Assembly: GCA_021234155.1 (NCBI GenBank)
Contig: JAJEKV010000072.1
Span: 2,664,436-2,728,435, forward strand
Direction of reading: 5' to 3'
Length of the DNA stretch: 64,000 nt
Source of the DNA: Isoetes taiwanensis
Lineage: Eukaryota; Streptophyta; Lycopodiopsida; Isoetales; Isoetaceae
Shown: one piece after another, positions 59,001 to 64,000 of the stretch
Position numbering within the stretch: the stretch's first letter is position 1
Layout of the letters: the number at the start of each line of letters is the position of its first letter
Program-made: the position numbers and the translations under genes
Notes under the pieces: generated by a model
Database searches by the model: none
What the model saw: the letters and a program-made list of their open reading frames with translations, nothing else
Told to the model about the DNA's origin: nothing

Positions 59001-59186
59001 TACCGAGCTTCCTGGAAAAGCCAAAGAAAACTCGCAGAGAAAGGAAAAGGATGCTACATCCAATCTCAAAAGCATAGAAACGAAAAAGGACATGATCACC
59101 AGACCAGAAATTTTAGCAGATTGTGCAATAAAGATCAAACATAGGAATAGTCTTTGAACGGTAGATTATCAAACTAGTAGGATAGA

Positions 59187-59240
59187 GAAGAAGCAGAAAA
59201 CTAGCTCAAAGAAGAAGCAGAAAACTAGCTCAAGAGAACG
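59187..59240. repeat. Tandem duplication of 24 bp
   Basis: GAAGAAGCAGAAAACTAGCT occurs twice in tandem. It lies in the decayed DNA between the old gypsy and the duplicated CGATCC block. Confidence 0.75.
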
Positions 59241-59369
59241 CCGATGACGAAAAAATGAAAAGATGCTGAATAAATAGGGAGTCCGAAAAAGGGGCGCCCC
59301 CATCCAATACGTTATAGATTTCAAATAATTTGCTGAGTCTTCTAATCTCATACTATTCTCTAATAACTA

Positions 59370-59548
59370 ATGTCATCGATCCGCGTAGCGGATCGAGATT
59401 CTTGCGCAAGACGAGCATGCAATGCGTCGCATGCATGCATCGCATGCATTTTTAGGCCGTTCATCAGGTTGGGGGATCACTATTTATTGCAGAGTTCTTC
59501 ATCGACTTTTCATCAGCGCTTTCTCATCTCTCAGCAGTATCCATGGCT
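59370..59548. repeat. Direct repeat D, copy 1, with palindrome
   Basis: Starts ATGTCATCGATCC and ends CAGTATCCATGGCT; about 95 percent like copy 2 by eye. TCGATCCGC and GCGGATCGA (59,376-59,396) form a perfect 9-bp stem with loop GTA. Next comes an alternating purine/pyrimidine stretch of GCATGC and ATGCAT words, favourable to Z-DNA. Confidence 0.8.
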
Positions 59549-59750
59549 TCTATTCTTTGATCTCATGCGGAGGAGGGGCTTCTTCTTGCATGAGCTACTC
59601 TTTCTTGACCATTCCTATCCTTTCTAACCTTGTCTATCTTTGCCTTTTTGTCCGGCATAGGACAATTCTTCAACTTTTCTCCTCGGATCTAGTATTTGAT
59701 GTTCTATGGTATCGGGATGTTGTTGTTTTCATGCGAGTCACAGAGCAAGA

Positions 59751-59924
59751 ATGTCATCGATCCGCGTAGCGGATCGAGGTTCTTGCGCAAGACGAGCATG
59801 CATGCATTGCATGCGTCGCATGCATTTTTAGGTCGTTCATCAGGTTGGGGGATCGCTATTTATTGCAGAGTTCTTCATCGACTTTTCATCAGCGCTTTCT
59901 CATCTTTCAGCAGTATCCATGGCT
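59751..59924. repeat. Direct repeat D, copy 2
   Basis: Same structure as copy 1, with the palindrome at 59,757-59,777 and a reshuffled GCATGC stretch. It lies directly after the 35-bp motif at 59,719-59,753. Confidence 0.8.
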
Positions 59925-59977
59925 CCCACCCTCCCCCCCTTAAAATTATTATTTATATGTTTATATTTGTTATAATT

Positions 59978-60069
59978 GTCGCGTGGCACGTGTGACCAGC
60001 CCCTCGCTTTTTCAAAGTGTAAATATTGTTTTTTGTCGCGTGGCACGCGTGACCAGCCCCTCACTTTTC
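59978..60069. repeat. Direct repeat GTCGCGTGGCACGYGTGACC
   Basis: Copies at 59,978-60,015 and 60,035-60,069, each followed by AGCCCCTC. Contains the CACGTG or CACGCG core. Use as a transcription-factor site is possible but no gene start is nearby. Confidence 0.65.
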
Positions 60070-60199
60070 GAGATTTTTTCTCTATTGGTTTTTCTGTTGG
60101 TGATGTGCAGGTCCAGGGATGATGCGCGACTTTGGTATTCTCTGTGGAGCGTGGGTTTTTTTTGTGGGAACGTTTAGCAGCCTTGTGTTGTCCAAGCCC

Positions 60200-60283
60200 C
60201 TTGCCGAGATTTTATCGCTAGGGTTTTTCCTCAAAAGCCGAAAGGGCGGGGTTTTTTAATCCCTGCGATAAGCTCTCGGCAGG
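60200..60283. repeat. Hairpin with 23-bp arms
   Basis: CTTGCCGAGATTTTATCGCT, continuing to AGGG (60,200-60,223), pairs with CCCTGCGATAAGCTCTCGGC continuing to AGG (60,261-60,283) with few mismatches and one bulge. A second smaller hairpin, GGGTAGC and GCTACCC, follows at 60,368-60,393. Confidence 0.7.
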
Positions 60284-60779
60284 TACACTAGCCAACATCT
60301 GTAGCACACAATTTTATTTGGGGTCCAGGTGTTATAACTGGATATTCCCTATGGTTTTCATTTTTTGGGTAGCCTGCGATGTGCAGCTACCCACTCTATA
60401 CCATTATAGAAAAAACTGCTGAGATGAATGAAAAGCCTAGTTGTTGTTTTCATGCGAGTCGCAGAGCAAGAATGAATGCCAACCTAATTTTTCGAGAGGT
60501 GTTTTACCAACATTCAAGATTGTTTATCCATGGTCAATATTTTGAATGATATATTCTCCACTAGATATTTCAACTATTTCACAACTTCTACATTAGCATC
60601 TATGATAAATTTCTACGAGAGCTAGAGACTGTCTAGCCCTGATAATAGGTTTTTAGTATTCATTGAAGTCATTTCTTAAGAATATCAAGAATCCTTCACA
60701 TCATTTCGACTTTACACAGACATTATGTTATCAGATGTTGAACATTGACAGTGGATCTAATCCCACAGGTTTGGAACTA

Positions 60780-60824
60780 AAGAAATGTTCGCGGCGGTCT
60801 TGGCTACCGCTACAAAAATTTCTT
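60780..60824. repeat. GC-rich hairpin, copy 2
   Basis: AAGAAAT (60,780-60,786) pairs with ATTTCTT (60,818-60,824). The core TTCGCGGCGG matches the hairpin at 864-904, but the right arm is mutated, opening the central stem. Shared flanks TTTCTTGTAA confirm a dispersed unit. Confidence 0.65.
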
Positions 60825-62482
60825 GTAATGTTTATTATTTTAGGCAATCTTTTGATTGTAGACGAATGCCCCATTGACCTTGTAGAGTACCTCTTAATAT
60901 GAGGAAACATCACCTAGGAAATTGATGAATCCATCATGGGATGAGTTCACTGCATCGTACATTTATGGAAGGCCATTGCTCAAAACTCCATCACGCGATG
61001 AGTTTGTGGCATATATTTGTAGAAAATAGCAACATGGAGAACAATCTGTACAAAACCCTTATGGGACATATTTCATAGAAGACTCCACTTGGATGTTAAC
61101 TTTTAGAGGACCTTCTATTGGGAAAAAGTAGACGAAGACATCTTTATGCACTAATCATGCATCCTAGCGATTTGTAGGCAAAGCATATAATCTTGGCACA
61201 TTTACTCTTTTGAACAAGCAAATATATAGGGATATGGCAGCATTTATTATTTGAGCAAGTAAACTTATGGCAACATTTCATAGTTTTGTGAGCAAACAAA
61301 CTAATAGGGATATGGCAACATTACTTTGTGAGCAAGTAGGTTTTAAATATGACATTTGAGACAATTCTTTTCTTTGGTGAGCAAAATGCAGAGTCATCAA
61401 TATTATATAGTACGACCTTAGCACGTACAGTTGTCATGAGAGTATATGTCCTTGGCATATTTATTTTTACGCAAGCGAGATTGCGAAACTATTAACTTAG
61501 AATATTCCATCTTTTTAAGCAAACAATCTTACAGAAACATGACATACATTCTACTGGTTGAGTAGAGTTGTAGCACTTAACCTTGCCCCCTATGCCATTT
61601 TGAGACATGCAACCTATTATTTTGAGCAAAAAAAAAATGATGAACAAGATTATAAATCAAAAGTTGGAGCATCTAGTTTTTATTTTGAGCAAATAGATTT
61701 TCAAAACTGTATTTTGAGAAAAAATGACTCTTATTTCAATAAACAGTTTTGTTGATAGAAATATCACCATGGGCATCATTGAAATCCTAACAAATGTGAT
61801 GAAATCCAACTCAGATGCATTTCGACATGGCTGGAGTTGTGGAGCAAAAATAGAAATTACTAAAGATAATGGCATGGCAGTCTCATGGTGGCGGAGAAGA
61901 GCGCTTTTCTAGAAGCAGCAAAGTGAGATAAAAAAATAATGTGCTAACGCACTGCGGGTTGCCCTTGCAACTATTTTGTAGATGGTGTCTAGTAGCCAAA
62001 CTAAGGATATGTGGAGCTATGCTATGCTAGGAAGGCTAAGTAATAAGCACCCTATTCTACAGGCCTAATTACTAAATACCAATGTCCTACATAACCAACA
62101 TGAAATGCATGTGCTCTATTCTTGCATCAGTTCAAGAAGGTCACAGATTTCTTAAAGATGGTCATAGTAGCTCAGTGCTAGATAAGTTAAACGAGATTTC
62201 ATCTAAGAATTGAGAAATGTCAAGAAAAATAACTGGAGCTCTGATTTGTTGTCTGAACTATTTGGCCACTCTCTAGATAATTTATAGTTTTACCAATAGG
62301 AGGTCTAGCCTAAAGCAAAACTGATGTCAAAGTAGTTGATGATTCTGTGAGAATTTATGTCATCAAAATAAGAGTGGATAGAAAGGTCGTAGCACCTGCA
62401 ACTTCATCATGGAAGTGCAGCCTAGTTAGTTTAGGAACACGAAGTTCTTGACATACCAAATTACCTCACTTTCATGCAATTA
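60825..62482. other. Decayed DNA with degenerate TTTGAGCAA repeats
   Basis: Near 61,195-61,400 and 61,615-61,720 words such as TTTGTGAGCAAACAAACT and GGGATATGGCAACATT recur at 50-60 bp intervals, suggesting an old tandem array. No gene was recognised. Confidence 0.45.
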
Positions 62483-63616
62483 TCATCTGCAAAATGGCTA
62501 TCGCTCCCGGGGGGAGGGAGGGGAGGGAGGGAGAGAATCTTCATTTAGCTATGGAGAGGGGGATTCTTGGTATGTGCATTGCATACATCTTGCATTTTGA
62601 GACTGCAATCATTAGATCTCAACTTTTCTTGCGAGGCTTGGAGTTAGGCTATGCATCAATGTTTTATTCCTGCTCCTCAGATGTTTGAAGCTCTCTGTGA
62701 CAAAAAAATGATCAGAGGTCTTCAAGAAGTTCTCTCATTTCTATGCTAATAAAACATGTATTTCCATTCTCTGCTCTATTAGACTTGTCCTTATGCTTCT
62801 GCAATATTTCTTCCATGCCGAGCACTAAAGATTTCTTCAGGCCAATTCCCATAAAGTCATGGTATCAAGTATTCTATTGTCTTGAAGTAGCAATTTGAAT
62901 TGATTGTCAAAACAGGACTTTGAACTATGATTTAAGCCACTTCACCCTCCGGCCATGGAGGGCAACCCTCCATGCGCAGCACCTTGTTTATTTTCCAGGC
63001 ACCACAACCATCTAACTCTGGCCATTTCCTTTCTTGTTTTTCCTTTTTCGATTTTATTTGCCAGACACGTCATTGGATGATTCTTTTGTGTCTCTAGGTA
63101 TGATTATGCTTCTAGATATGATGTTAAGTAGAAGTTTCTACAAATAAGGAATTTGGCTATTGCTCTAATGCCCATCTCGCGGTTTCATTTATGCTTCCCA
63201 CTTGAATTCAATCTTGTTTTCTTATAAGCATCAACCAGATGATCCTATGCTTCTCTAATATCAAGTTAGGTCCTTCAAAACTGCTTCTTGTTGTTACTGA
63301 CCATTACGCTCGGATGTCTTTATATCAAATGTGCTCAAAGAGCCTTAGAAGGTCCATGCACATTATCCTCTATGTGCATATCCTCATCTACATTTTCTTT
63401 TATGGAAAGCTCCTTGTAATAAAGAAAAATAGAATTATGGCATAACACAAAGACAAGGCATATTCACTGTAATGCTAGCAGCCTCAAAATGCAAAATGTA
63501 TGCAATGCACATACCAAGAATCCCCCTCTCCATAGCTAAATGAAGATATCTCTCTCCCCCCCCCCCCCTCCCCAAAAAAAAAAAAAAAGGGAGCGATAGC
63601 CATTTTGCAGACGATG
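62483..63616. mobile_element. 1.1-kb inverted-repeat (foldback) element
   Basis: Left arm 62,483-62,609 and right arm 63,473-63,616 are inverted copies, sharing CTGCAAAATGGCTATCGCTC, ATCTTCATTTAGCTATGGAG and GTATGTGCATTGCATACAT. Both contain a purine tract that has diverged (GGGAGG units on the left, G-run plus A-run in complement on the right). The interior (about 860 bp) has no transposase and includes a perfect 9-bp stem CATGGAGGG/CCCTCCATG at 62,954-62,974. Fits a non-autonomous foldback element, or two copies of one repeat in inverted orientation. Confidence 0.6.
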
Positions 63617-63734
63617 AATATTCTGCCACATTTCTAAAATAAATACTGGCCTCCTTTAAAATCAAGAATTGAAATTGCTAAGACCCAAAGATCCATCAAG
63701 CATTTCAAAACCAAAAAATCGCTATCTATTGATA

Positions 63735-64000
63735 GAATAGAATAGAATATGATTTTATCGTCCACGGAGACCAACTGGCCTATGGGACCCAAGTACAAAG
63801 AGAGAGAGAGCAGCAGGCGTATTACTACCAGGATTAAACAACCCCCGCCCCGAAGGGTTTTCGGGGGAAAAACCTTAGTAGCAATAAGGATGCTGATATA
63901 CTGCACAGTTATATACATAATCAGAAGTACAGCTGAGGTTAATGTTGGACATGGGGGCATAGCTGAGTCCGCGTATCCATTACCTCCTGAGGTCTGATCC
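63735..64000 (-). mobile_element. Dispersed retroposon R, second copy, cut by the window end
   Basis: Read on the minus strand it ends CGTGGACGATAAAATC and an (ATTCT)n tail, the counterpart of the copy at 33,950-34,220. The GGGTTTTCGGGGGAAAAACC and TTACCTCCTGAGGTC regions also correspond. The 5' end lies beyond the window. Confidence 0.55.

Larger units (their letters stand above)
59719..60474. repeat. 686-bp segment bounded by a 35-bp direct repeat
   Basis: GTTGTTGTTTTCATGCGAGT and the following 15 bases occur at 59,719-59,753 and 60,440-60,474 with one mismatch. Such long flanking repeats may reflect an insertion with target duplication or a local segmental duplication. The segment ends with A-rich GATGAATGAAAAGCC before the second copy. 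Confidence 0.6.

Overview
This is nuclear DNA from a land plant with a large, repeat-rich genome. The evidence is an intron-containing ATG8 gene of plant type, Ty1/copia and Ty3/gypsy LTR retrotransposons primed by initiator-Met tRNA, plant-type LINE fragments and GT-AG introns. A fern, lycophyte or gymnosperm seems likelier than a small-genome angiosperm, but the species cannot be named from the sequence. No rRNA, tRNA or CRISPR array was seen.

Layout. 1-5.6 kb: AT-rich DNA with a 95-bp near-perfect hairpin, one candidate LTR and LINE debris. 5.6-12 kb: low-complexity TTGTGG-type DNA holding fragments of cellular-type genes on the + strand (RING-like, FCP1-like phosphatase, Ulp1-like protease). 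12.7-14.7 kb (-) and 19.5-22.5 kb (+): two diverged copies of one transposase-like gene, separated by a LINE fragment (-) and a poly(A)-tailed retroposon (+). 26.3-28.4 kb: an eight-exon Ulp1-like gene (-). 29.1-30.0 kb: a coiled-coil gene with frame breaks (-). 30-35 kb: retroposon ends and dispersed repeats. 36.0-37.0 kb: intact ATG8, five exons, the clearest working host gene.

37.8-59 kb is a three-level nest. An old Ty3/gypsy pol remnant was split by a copia element (39,644-58,495, minus orientation, TSD CTTTT). The copia gag was then split by a 13.4-kb Ty3/gypsy element (44,045-57,415, plus orientation, TSD CACTC).

The 13.4-kb gypsy element is the main discovery candidate. Between its PBS and its gag it carries two extra genes. 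The first begins MARTKQT, the histone H3 N-terminus, and ends in a recognisable H3 histone fold (47,350-47,625). The second encodes a protein with a long Asp/Glu-rich stretch. Each gene is preceded by the same module: two 67-bp hairpins about 200 bp apart, a TATAAATAG box, a related leader and ATGGCC. This looks like a retrotransposon that captured a histone H3 (or CENH3) and expresses it, plus an acidic partner, from duplicated internal promoters. This copy is decayed by many one-base frame slips and cannot be active as it stands.

59-64 kb: short duplications, hairpins, a 1.1-kb inverted-repeat element, and a dispersed retroposon running off the end of the window.
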